From Actinomycetota bacterium (GTDB lineage Bacteria > Actinomycetota > Actinomycetes > Streptosporangiales > Streptosporangiaceae), in the NCBI GenBank assembly GCA_003140115.1, contig PLIQ01000090.1:1-13384 (forward strand): DNA of 13,384 nucleotides. The letters run 5' to 3'. The position numbers were made by a program, and so were the translations under genes. The notes under the pieces were generated by a model. It was given only the letters and a program-made list of their open reading frames with translations. It was not told the origin of the DNA and did not search any database. This document shows, piece after piece, positions 7,394-13,384 of this stretch (its first letter is position 1; every line of letters starts with the position of its first letter).

Positions 7394-7863
7394 TCGTCGT
7401 CTGGCGGAGCCGGAACGGGACCCATGTCCCCCTCGGGTTCGGCGGTCAGGATCTCCAGGAGGACGGGGTCTGCGTACACCTCTGCCGAGTGCCGCCATTG
7501 GGTGAGAAGCACGGCGACCGGAGCCAGGTTCCCCAGCTCTACTGCCCCTCGGGTGACGGTCACGAGCTCGGTCACGAACGTGTCGACGTCCACCTCGGGC
7601 AGGAAGGTCACCCACGGCAGGGCGTCGCGGAGCAGCCCGCGGATGACCTCGCTCTTCTCGGACCTGATCAGGCCTGCGAGGAGGCGCGTGGTGAAGTCCA
7701 CCACGCTCGTGTCGCGCTCGAGCTGTTCGATCCGCATCAAGGCGAGGTCGCCGGCGTCTCGCCGTCGCAGCCGCAGCGCCCGGACGGTGTCCAGCCGTTC
7801 GGCGGTCGCCGCGGGATGGTGCAGCAACTCGCTGAAGGGCACATCGTCATAGGCCGCGGTCAT
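7390..7863 (-). CDS. Phd/YefM-like antitoxin (prevent-host-death type, long form)
   Basis: Protein of 157 residues. The N-terminal third (PFSELLHHPAATAERL, 9-24, then ALRLRRRDAGDLALMR, 29-44) resembles the Phd/YefM DNA-binding fold, with the usual LRRRD-DLALM pattern where short Phd proteins have the VI-RRG-VA-L pattern. The remaining two thirds, including ALPWVTFLP and LTQWRHSAEVYADP, form an extra domain typical of a longer actinobacterial subgroup. It would bind and neutralise the toxin encoded next, and repress its own promoter. ATG 7863 was chosen because TACTGT sits seven bases before it, as in leaderless actinobacterial promoters; GTG 7872 is in frame but lies inside the palindromic operator. 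Ends in ATGA with the toxin start. Confidence 0.7.
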   Translation of the reverse strand: MTAAYDDVPFSELLHHPAATAERLDTVRALRLRRRDAGDLALMRIEQLERDTSVVDFTTRLLAGLIRSEKSEVIRGLLRDALPWVTFLPEVDVDTFVTELVTVTRGAVELGNLAPVAVLLTQWRHSAEVYADPVLLEILTAEPEGDMGPVPAPPDDE

Positions 7864-7891
7864 AACATCCACAGTACTGTAGAACTGTTAT
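7862..7891 (-). promoter_or_regulatory. Autoregulatory operator and leaderless promoter of the toxin-antitoxin genes
   Basis: A perfect 10-bp palindrome ACAGTACTGT (7871-7880) contains the -10-like TACTGT read on the minus strand (7876-7871), seven bases before ATG 7863. A second ACTGT half-site follows at 7884-7888. An outer inverted repeat, ATAACA (7862-7867) and TGTTAT (7886-7891), frames the site. A repressor bound here would cover the -10 and start point, as expected for antitoxin autoregulation. No clear -35 is seen. Confidence 0.5.
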
Positions 7892-7962
7892 CCCAGCTAG
7901 CCTTCGGTACCTCCACGTGCTGCTGCAGCGCGTCGTAACCTCTGGTCATAGCAGTGCCAGGC

Positions 7963-7968
7963 TAGGTT
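7963..7968 (+). promoter_or_regulatory. -10 element of a putative leaderless transcript for the CapA-like gene
   Basis: TAGGTT fits TANNNT and ends exactly seven bases before ATG 7976, so transcription would begin at or next to the start codon. No recognisable -35 or strong Shine-Dalgarno sequence is present. It favours ATG 7976 over the in-frame TTG at 7967, which lies inside this element. Confidence 0.4.
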
Positions 7969-7975
7969 GAGCCAC

Positions 7976-9118
7976 ATGCGGGATACCGTGAGAGCATTCT
8001 GCGCGATCGCCGCGGTCAGCGCCATTCTGGCCCTTCCGGCCTGTTCGGCCATTGATGGCGGCGCGGCTTCTGGCAGCGCACCGAGCCTCTCGGCCCGCAC
8101 CGCGGCGGTCACCACCGGGGCACCTGAGCCAAGTGCCGGCTCACGGGCCGCCGCGACGGCGGGGTCGCTGACCATCGCCGCGGTGGGCGACACCATGCTC
8201 GGGGACACGCCGAATCTTCCGCCTGACCCGGCGTCGTACTTCAAGGCGGTCGAATCGACCCTCGACCGGGGCGCCCAGATCGTGTTCGGCAACCTGGAAG
8301 GCACGCTCACGACCTCGAAGGCCAGCAAGTGCGGCCCGGTGAGCGGCCCGGATCCGCACTGCTTCGCGTTCCGGGATCCGCCGGGCTACGTGCGCTACTT
8401 CAAGCAGGCCGGGTTCACCATCCTGAACGACGCCAACAACCATTCCTTCGACTTCGGCGCCGCCGGCCAGGCCCAGACGGTTCAGACCATCCATGCCGCG
8501 GGCCTGGCCCAGACCGGGCTGCCCGGCGAGATCACCATCGTCCGGGCCCGCGGCATCAAGGTCGCGTTCCTGGCGTTCGCGCCCTACACCTACGACGCCG
8601 ATCTCCTCGACCTGCCTGCCGCGCGCTCCCTCATCGAGCGAGCCCGGCGGGAGGCTGGGGTGGTCGTCGTCTACATGCACGCGGGCGCGGAGGGCCCCGG
8701 TGCCGATCACGTCACCGGCCGGGAAGAGCATTACCTCGGCGAGGATCGCGGCAACCCTGAGGCGTTCGCGCACATGGCCATCGACGCGGGTGCCAGCCTG
8801 GTGATCGCGAGCGGCCCGCATGTGCTGCGCGGCATGCAGTTCTACCGGGGCCACCTGATCGCCTACAGCCTGGGGAACTTCGCCGGCTACGACGACTTCG
8901 CCACCAACGGCGACCTTGATACGAGCGTGATCCTGCACGTGACGCTGTCAGCCACCGGCCGGTTCGAAAGCGCGCGCATCTACCCCATCCAGTTCAGCGG
9001 AACAGGCCGGCCCGTGCCGGGCGGCGCAGGGGTCGCCTTCACCGCCCGGCTGGGCACGGAGGACTTCGGGTCCAGCGCGGCCCGCATCCTGTCCTCGGGC
9101 GTCATCAAGAGGCCATGA
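7976..9118 (+). CDS. CapA-family lipoprotein (poly-gamma-glutamate capsule synthesis-type metallophosphatase fold)
   Basis: Protein of 380 residues. A signal peptide with lipobox LPAC (L20-C23) predicts a lipoprotein on the outer face of the membrane, followed by a low-complexity Ala/Ser/Gly/Pro linker to about residue 62. The CapA fold carries the calcineurin-like metal motifs: AVGDTMLGD (D72, D77), GNLEG (N106, E108), NDANNHSFD (N155, H156), YMHAGAEG (H235) and SGPHVLRG (H282), then the family ending AYSLGNF. Members act in polyglutamate capsule formation, or have unknown roles when, as here, no capB or capC is nearby; a cell-envelope phosphohydrolase is an alternative. Divergent from the antitoxin gene; its stop lies 3 bases from the stop of the convergent cyclophilin gene. 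In-frame TTG 7967 is a less likely start. Confidence 0.9.
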   Translation: MRDTVRAFCAIAAVSAILALPACSAIDGGAASGSAPSLSARTAAVTTGAPEPSAGSRAAATAGSLTIAAVGDTMLGDTPNLPPDPASYFKAVESTLDRGAQIVFGNLEGTLTTSKASKCGPVSGPDPHCFAFRDPPGYVRYFKQAGFTILNDANNHSFDFGAAGQAQTVQTIHAAGLAQTGLPGEITIVRARGIKVAFLAFAPYTYDADLLDLPAARSLIERARREAGVVVVYMHAGAEGPGADHVTGREEHYLGEDRGNPEAFAHMAIDAGASLVIASGPHVLRGMQFYRGHLIAYSLGNFAGYDDFATNGDLDTSVILHVTLSATGRFESARIYPIQFSGTGRPVPGGAGVAFTARLGTEDFGSSAARILSSGVIKRP

Positions 9119-9121
9119 CGG

Positions 9122-9865
9122 TCAGGGCTGCGGGATGACCTGCACGAATTGGAACTGGGTGTAGAGGTTCGGGTAGCCGTCACCGGGGCCGTTCTGCTGG
9201 TCATCGCCGGCCGCGGCGATCTTCTGCAGCACGTTCATGCCGCCGATGACGGTGCCGAACGGCGTGTAGTCCGGCGCGAGGGTGGTGTTCTTCCAGGTAA
9301 AGAAGAACTGGCTGCCGTTCGTGTTCGGCCCGGCGTTGGCCATGGCCACCGTCCCCGCCGGATACGTGGCACCGGCCAGGTTCTCGTCATTGAACGCGTA
9401 CCCCGGGCCGCCCGAGCCGGTGCCCGTCGGGTCGCCGCACTGCAGCACGAAGATGCCCTGCACGGTCAGCCGGTGACAGTGCGTCTGGTTGTAGTAGCCC
9501 TGGCTGGCCAGGAACCGGAACGAGAAGGTAGTGCACGGGGCCTTGTCGGTCAGCATCCGCACCGTGATCACGCCCTGGCTGGTGTAGAACACCACGATGA
9601 AGGGCTGCGCGGCCTGCACCGCGTTGAACACCGGAATCCCCTTGAACCGGTCGGCCGGAATCACCGCGTGGTAGTTGCACGCCGATGGGGCGGAAGTGGG
9701 GGTGGCATCGGCTACCGCCTGCGCGTGCAGGCCGGGGGCCTCGAGCCGGGGCAACGTCGATGTGCTGGCGGTGGCTCCGGCCACGCTGGTGACCGTGACG
9801 GCGGTCCCGGCCGCGACCGCGATGGCGGCGGCGAGCAAAAGGCGAGAGGCGCGCTTAGTGGGCAT
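9122..9865 (-). CDS. Secreted cyclophilin-type peptidyl-prolyl cis-trans isomerase
   Basis: Protein of 247 residues. Residues 1-33 form a signal peptide (basic MPTKRASR, then a hydrophobic core ending in AGATA), with no lipobox Cys, so it is probably released or held at the cell surface. The cyclophilin domain runs from about 88: VITVRMLTDKAP (99-110), HRLTVQGIFVLQCGD (131-145, with H131-R132 matching the catalytic HR), AMANAGPNTNGSQFFFTW (174-191, with Q186 and F188 of the GSQFF active site), and TPFGTVIGGMNVL (201-213). It speeds proline isomerisation in exported proteins. ATG 9865 has an ACAGG site seven bases upstream. Reading further upstream in this frame gives only the antisense of the next gene. 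Convergent with the CapA-like gene and 68 bases downstream of the SsuD-like gene. Confidence 0.93.
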   Translation of the reverse strand: MPTKRASRLLLAAAIAVAAGTAVTVTSVAGATASTSTLPRLEAPGLHAQAVADATPTSAPSACNYHAVIPADRFKGIPVFNAVQAAQPFIVVFYTSQGVITVRMLTDKAPCTTFSFRFLASQGYYNQTHCHRLTVQGIFVLQCGDPTGTGSGGPGYAFNDENLAGATYPAGTVAMANAGPNTNGSQFFFTWKNTTLAPDYTPFGTVIGGMNVLQKIAAAGDDQQNGPGDGYPNLYTQFQFVQVIPQP

Positions 9866-9933
9866 GGTAGAACCTGTGCCTTTCTGTGAGAAGGCTGATT
9901 CTGGTGCTCGGGTTAGCGCGCCGTCAAGGCGGG

Positions 9934-11115
9934 TCAGCCGGGGATACGGGCCGGCGCAGGTGGTCCGGAGGTCGGGGCGAAGGGAACCGCATTCAGCGTT
10001 CCGTCCAGGGTGTCCTCGGCGGGGTGCTGCCACAGGCCGCGGGCGCGCAGGATGGGCAGCACGCCCTCGCCGAACCAGTAGGCCTCCTCCAGGTGCGGGT
10101 AGCCGGACAAGATGAATTCCGACAGGCCGAGCCGGGCGTACTCCTCGATCCGGTCCGCCACTTCGGTGTGGCTGCCGACCAGCGCGGTCCCGGCGCCGCC
10201 CCGGACCAGGCCGACGCCGGCCCACAGGTTCGGCGAGACCTCCAGGTTGTCCCGGGAGCCGCCGTGCAGTTCGCGCATCCGGCGCAGGCCCTCGGACTCG
10301 CTGTGTGCCAGTCCCTCCTGCACCTTGCGGATCACCGTCTCGTCGATGCCTTCGATCAGCCGGTTGGCCTGCAGCCAGGCCTCGTGCGCGGTATCCCTGG
10401 TGATGACGTGCAGCCGGATGCCGTAACGCAGGGTCCGGCCGGCCTCGCTGGCCAGGCCGTCCATCCAGCGCAGCTTGGCGTCGACCGCGGCGGGCGGCTC
10501 GCCCCAGGTCAGGTAGACGTCGGTGTGCCGGGCGGCGACCGGGCCGGCCTCGGCCGAGGAGCCGCCGAAGTACAGCTCGGGCCGGGGCTCCGGCAGCCGG
10601 GCCAGGCGGGCGCCTTCTACCCGCAGGTGGGCGCCGTCGTAGCTGACGGTCTCGCCGCGCCACAGCTGCGTGACGATGTCCAGGAACTCCGCGCACCGCG
10701 CGTAGCGCTGCGCCTTGTCCAGGAAGTCGCCGTAGGCCTGCTGCTCGGTGGTCTCGCCGCCGGTGACCACGTTCAGCAGCAGGCGGCCCTGCGAGTGGCG
10801 CTGGAACGTCGCGGCCATCTGAGCGGCCATCGTGGGCGAGATGAGGCCCGGCCGGAACGCCACCAGGAACTTCAGCCGCTCGGTGACCTCGGTCAGCATC
10901 GCGGTCACCAGCCAGGCGTCCTCACACCACATGCCGGTCGGGGTGAGCGCGGCCTCGAACCCGAGTTGCTCGGCGCTGCGCGCGACCTGCCCCAGATAGC
11001 CGAGCGTGGCGGGACGGATCGCGCCCGCCGCGCCGGTCGCGATGCCGTGCCCGCCGCCGACGATGTCGCGGCCGTCGCCGTTGGTCGGAAGGAACCAGTG
11101 GAAGCGCAAAGACAT
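9934..11115 (-). CDS. SsuD-like FMNH2-dependent alkanesulfonate monooxygenase (LLM class)
   Basis: Protein of 393 residues, close to the usual SsuD length of about 380. The N-terminus FHWFLPTNGDGR is typical of SsuD and its close relatives, followed by EAALTPTGMWCEDAW, FLVAFRPGLISPTMAAQMAAT, RLLLNVVTGGE, LYFGGSSAEAG and YLTWGEPP in the canonical order of the flavin-barrel segments. The enzyme would split sulfite from organosulfonates using reduced flavin supplied by a separate reductase (SsuE-type), which is not in this window; nor are ssuABC transport genes, so dimethylsulfone or other sulfonate substrates remain possible. ATG 11115 has TAGGGT seven bases upstream. A longer in-frame extension to 11310 is antisense of the neighbouring gene. 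The last 30 residues are rich in Pro/Ala, beyond the conserved barrel. Confidence 0.88.
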   Translation of the reverse strand: MSLRFHWFLPTNGDGRDIVGGGHGIATGAAGAIRPATLGYLGQVARSAEQLGFEAALTPTGMWCEDAWLVTAMLTEVTERLKFLVAFRPGLISPTMAAQMAATFQRHSQGRLLLNVVTGGETTEQQAYGDFLDKAQRYARCAEFLDIVTQLWRGETVSYDGAHLRVEGARLARLPEPRPELYFGGSSAEAGPVAARHTDVYLTWGEPPAAVDAKLRWMDGLASEAGRTLRYGIRLHVITRDTAHEAWLQANRLIEGIDETVIRKVQEGLAHSESEGLRRMRELHGGSRDNLEVSPNLWAGVGLVRGGAGTALVGSHTEVADRIEEYARLGLSEFILSGYPHLEEAYWFGEGVLPILRARGLWQHPAEDTLDGTLNAVPFAPTSGPPAPARIPG

Positions 11116-11122
11116 GAAGATG

Positions 11123-11128
11123 ACCCTA
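11123..11128 (-). promoter_or_regulatory. -10 element of a putative leaderless transcript for the SsuD-like gene
   Basis: TAGGGT on the minus strand fits TANNNT and ends seven bases before ATG 11115. The AGGG could alternatively act as a Shine-Dalgarno sequence, so the two readings compete. No -35 consensus is evident. Confidence 0.35.
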
Positions 11129-11190
11129 TCGCTCCCTATGGCAACAATTCCGATTGGTTTTGAGAGTAGGCCCGGTCCAAGGCGGACGCG

Positions 11191-11196
11191 TATCGT
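11191..11196 (+). promoter_or_regulatory. -10 element of a putative leaderless transcript for the LldD-like gene
   Basis: TATCGT fits TANNNT and ends seven bases before ATG 11204; nothing resembling a Shine-Dalgarno sequence lies between them. This supports ATG 11204 as the start. A -35 element was not recognised. Confidence 0.4.
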
Positions 11197-11203
11197 CGCA
11201 GAC

Positions 11204-12406
11204 ATGAGGGCTTCGGAGATACGCGAGCTGATCCGGGTCAAGCCGGTCGAGCTCGACGCGACGTGCCGGCGGCTTTCTGCCTGCCATGACATCGCTGACC
11301 TGCGCGCCACTGGACGTCGGCTGATCCCGCGTCCGGTCTTCGACTACGTCGACGGCGGGGCCGACGAGGAAGTGTCGCTGCGGGCTAACACCAGGGCGTT
11401 CCGGCAGTACCGGTTCCAGCCGCGCACGCTGGTGAACGTGTCGGAAGCCGACACCACTGCCGCGTTCCTCGGCTCGGTCACGCCGCTGCCGCTGGTCCTG
11501 GCCCCGACCGGGTACACCCGGATGATGCACCCGGCCGGCGAGATCGCCGCGGCGCGCGCGGCGCAGCGGCACGGACTGCCGTACACGCTGTCTACCATGG
11601 CCACCACTCCCATCGAGGCGGTCGCCGACGCAGCTCAGCCCGACCTGTGGTTCCAGCTGTACATCCTGCGGGACAGCGGGCTGAACAAGGAACTAGTCGA
11701 CCGGGCCGCCGCGGCCAAGTACCGGGTCCTGGTGGTGACGGTGGACTGCTTCGTGACCGGCCACCGCGCCCGGGACGAGCGCAACGGGCTGGTCATCCCG
11801 CCCGAGCTCACCGCGCGGACGCTGGCCAGCATCGCGGGCAAGCCGGGCTACTGGATCCGGATGCTGCGCAACCCGGCCATCGACTTCGCCAACTTCGCCG
11901 GGCACGACGCGGTGACCATCAAGGACACCGGGCAGCTGTTCAACCCGGCCATCACCTGGGACGACATCGCCGACCTGCGGGCTCGCTGGCCGGGCCGGCT
12001 GGTGATCAAGGGGCCGCTCGGACCCGCCGACGCGACGCAAGCCGTCGCGGTGGGAGCCGATGGTGTGCAGCTTTCCAACCACGGCGGGCGCCAGCTCGAC
12101 CGGGCGGTGCCGCCGGTGCACACGATCGCCGCCGTCCGCGACATCGTGGGGCCGGACATGGCCGTGCTGGTCGACTCCGGGGTCCGGCACGGCTCGGACA
12201 TCGCGGTGGCGCTGGCCCTCGGCGCCGACGCCTGTGCCATCGGGCGTGCCTATCTATACGGGCTGATGGCGGGCGGCGAGGCGGGGGTGAACAAGGCGCT
12301 GGACATCCTGGCCGCCCAGTTCAAGCGGACCATGCAGCTGCTCGGCGTGCGTTCGGTGGCTGAGCTGCGTGAGCTCGGGCCCTCGCTGCTGGCGAGCAGG
12401 GAGTAA
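11204..12406 (+). CDS. FMN-dependent alpha-hydroxyacid oxidase/dehydrogenase, LldD-like
   Basis: Protein of 400 residues that oxidises an L-alpha-hydroxyacid, probably L-lactate or a relative, to the keto acid. It resembles mycobacterial LldD-type proteins along its whole length: an N-terminal extension, PRPVFDYVDGGADEE with the substrate-binding Tyr, APTGYTRMMHP, LSTMATTPIE, WFQLYILRD, VVTVDCFVTGHRARD, VIKGPLGPADA (K269), SNHGGRQLDRA (catalytic base H293 and R296), and DSGVRHGSDIAVALALGAD, ending in GRAYLYGLMAGGEAGVN. All flavin and catalytic positions appear intact. Longer in-frame starts exist upstream to 11006, but they run through the antisense of the SsuD-like gene; ATG 11204 is preferred. 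The exporter gene starts 2 bases after the stop, so the pair is an operon. Glycolate or other hydroxyacids are possible substrates. Confidence 0.9.
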   Translation: MRASEIRELIRVKPVELDATCRRLSACHDIADLRATGRRLIPRPVFDYVDGGADEEVSLRANTRAFRQYRFQPRTLVNVSEADTTAAFLGSVTPLPLVLAPTGYTRMMHPAGEIAAARAAQRHGLPYTLSTMATTPIEAVADAAQPDLWFQLYILRDSGLNKELVDRAAAAKYRVLVVTVDCFVTGHRARDERNGLVIPPELTARTLASIAGKPGYWIRMLRNPAIDFANFAGHDAVTIKDTGQLFNPAITWDDIADLRARWPGRLVIKGPLGPADATQAVAVGADGVQLSNHGGRQLDRAVPPVHTIAAVRDIVGPDMAVLVDSGVRHGSDIAVALALGADACAIGRAYLYGLMAGGEAGVNKALDILAAQFKRTMQLLGVRSVAELRELGPSLLASRE

Positions 12407-12408
12407 CG

Positions 12409-13047
12409 ATGGTCTCGACCGGGCAGCTCCTGGGCTTCGCGCTGGCGTCGCTGGTGCTGATCGTCATCCCCGGGCCGGGGGTGCTGTTCGTGGTCGGCCG
12501 GGCGCTGGCGCACGGGCGCCGGACCGCGCTGGCCACTGCGCTCGGGCACGCCGCGGGCAACTACGTGGTGGCGGCGTGCGTGGCCGTCGGGCTGGGCTCG
12601 CTGCTGCAACGCTCAGTGCAGGTGTTCGTGATCGTGAAGATCGTGGGCGCGCTGTACCTGATCTGGCTGGGCGTCCATGCGATCCGGCACCGCAAGTCGC
12701 TGGCCGACGCGATGGCGGTGGCGACGCCGCCGCGGGAGGGGTGGCGGGCCGCGCGGGACGGGGCAGTGGTCGGCCTCACCAACCCTAAGGCGTACATCCT
12801 GTTCGGCGCGATCCTGCCGCAGTTCGTGAACCGCGCGGCCGGGCACGTGCCGGAGCAGATGCTGATCCTGGCGCTGGTGTCGGTCGCCATCGGGGCGATC
12901 TCGGACTGCTCCTGGGCGTTCGCGGCCAGCGCGGTGCGAGCCTGGTTCGCCCGCTCACCGCGCCGCATCGAGCTGGTCGGCGGGGCCGGCGGGCTGGCCA
13001 TGATCGGCGTGGGCGTGACCGTGGCTTTCACCGGCCGCCACAGCTGA
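12409..13047 (+). CDS. LysE/RhtB-family exporter
   Basis: Protein of 212 residues, typical for LysE/RhtB permeases, with about five or six membrane helices. The signature LIVIPGPGVLFVVGRALAHG (residues 17-36) near the N-terminus, ALYLIWLGVHAIR (83-95) and the mid-protein GLTNPKAYILFGAILPQF are present. The family exports amino acids such as lysine, homoserine, threonine or leucine by cation exchange in the plasma membrane. ATG 12409 follows AGGGAG (12397-12402) and lies 2 bases after the oxidase stop, indicating coupled translation. This links the exporter with hydroxy/keto acid metabolism; export of a keto acid-derived amino acid is a reasonable inference, but the substrate cannot be read from sequence. 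Confidence 0.92.
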   Translation: MVSTGQLLGFALASLVLIVIPGPGVLFVVGRALAHGRRTALATALGHAAGNYVVAACVAVGLGSLLQRSVQVFVIVKIVGALYLIWLGVHAIRHRKSLADAMAVATPPREGWRAARDGAVVGLTNPKAYILFGAILPQFVNRAAGHVPEQMLILALVSVAIGAISDCSWAFAASAVRAWFARSPRRIELVGGAGGLAMIGVGVTVAFTGRHS

Positions 13048-13049
13048 GT

Positions 13050-13093
13050 CGCCCTGGGGCGGGTGAGGCTGAATGGGTGGCTCCCGCCAGGCG
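13050..13093 (+). terminator. Imperfect GC-rich hairpin after the LysE-like gene, possible terminator
   Basis: The arm CGCCCTGGGGCGGG (13050-13063) pairs with CCCGCCAGGCG (13083-13093) in three blocks (CGCC/GGCG, TGG/CCA, CGGG/CCCG), with one- and two-base bulges and a 19-base loop. It begins 3 bases after the stop. No T-tract follows, and the bulges make it uncertain. Confidence 0.35.
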
Positions 13094-13200
13094 CGAGCGT
13101 AGCCCGATGCGGAGGCATGCCGTTAACCGGTCCTAGCCGAGCACAGGACGCGACCCGGCAAAAGGCGCAATCGGGGCGCCCGGGCCGGCATCTGGATTAG

Positions 13201-13241
13201 CGTGGACAGCTAGCTCGTTGTGAGCGAGCTAGATGTCCACG
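13201..13241. repeat. Long stem-loop (17 bp, one mismatch, 7-base loop)
   Basis: CGTGGACAGCTAGCTCG (13201-13217) is the reverse complement of 13225-13241 except at one pair (G13209 against A13233). The loop is TTGTGAG. No T-tract follows on either strand. It could be a U-less terminator, an attenuator, a protein-binding dyad or a small repeat copied elsewhere in the genome; the sequence alone does not decide. Confidence 0.7.
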
Positions 13242-13384
13242 ATCACCAGAGCTTCCGAGCAGGCCGCATCAGCAGTCAAGTCAGCCCCAGCCGCTGAGGT
13301 CGGCGGCACGCACACCCGGTGAAACGCGGACGTTTGGGGCCGGAGGCACACAGCCCCCGCAAGAGCAGGACATGCCGACCCTGC

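Larger units (their letters stand above)
13048..13384. other. Gene-poor stretch to the window end
   Basis: About 340 bases with no recognisable protein gene on either strand. It holds the possible LysE terminator, a long stem-loop at 13201-13241 and a 29-codon open frame (13233-13322, MSTITRASEQ start) whose ATG lies in the right arm of that stem. ATG 13372 with AAGAG six bases before it could begin a gene beyond the window, but only four codons are visible. No tRNA, riboswitch or known small RNA was recognised. Confidence 0.6.

Noticed and set aside
7394..7615. Upstream extension of the toxin frame to 169 residues
   Set aside because: It overlaps the antitoxin gene in another frame and is Arg/Gly-rich; the ATGA overlap start at 7393 is far more typical.
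9866..10696. Upstream extension of the cyclophilin frame to a 524-residue fusion
   Set aside because: The extra part is an out-of-frame reading of the SsuD-like gene; the signal peptide beginning at 9865 marks the true start.
13319..13384. Open frame from GTG 13319 to the window end
   Set aside because: Only 22 codons, with no ribosome site and no recognisable motif; cannot be supported.

Overview
The window is high-GC DNA (about 70-75% in most genes, hand-counted on sample lines). F420-type and SsuD-type luciferase-like oxidoreductases, a mycobacterial-type LldD homologue, a Phd/RelE-like pair of actinobacterial type and frequent GTG codons and leaderless-looking starts point to an actinomycete (Actinomycetota). 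The genus cannot be fixed from this sequence. There are eleven protein genes. No rRNA, tRNA, CRISPR array or insertion sequence was recognised.

Layout. (1) 1-2038, plus strand: the 3' part of a dihydropyrimidinase/hydantoinase gene, then an F420-dependent luciferase-like oxidoreductase, probably one pyrimidine or hydantoin catabolism operon. It ends in an inverted repeat shared with the convergent next gene. (2) 2068-2967, minus strand: a lone gene of visibly lower GC for an aerolysin/ETX-MTX2-type beta-pore-forming protein, behind a TTGACA box and a small palindrome. (3) 3160-7863, minus strand: an apparent run in transcription order Phd-like antitoxin, RelE-like toxin (ATGA overlap), a large membrane protein joining helices, a degenerate kinase-like domain and a LPG-synthase/flippase-type domain, then a membrane-anchored SGNH hydrolase whose first membrane helix has no normal start codon. 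(4) 7976-9118, plus: a CapA-family lipoprotein, divergent from the antitoxin gene and convergent with a secreted cyclophilin (9122-9865, minus). (5) 9934-11115, minus: an SsuD-like monooxygenase, divergent from an LldD-like FMN alpha-hydroxyacid oxidase gene and a LysE-type exporter, 2 bases apart (11204-13047, plus). (6) 13048-13384: about 340 bases without a convincing gene, holding a GC-rich imperfect hairpin and a long, nearly perfect stem-loop.

The most interesting items are the isolated pore-forming protein, with a textbook amphipathic beta-hairpin and no signal peptide; the SGNH gene with a missing start; the toxin-antitoxin pair that may share a transcript with two membrane genes; and the TANNNT-N7-ATG arrangement found at all four outward-facing starts of the two divergent intergenic regions, which suggests leaderless transcripts.
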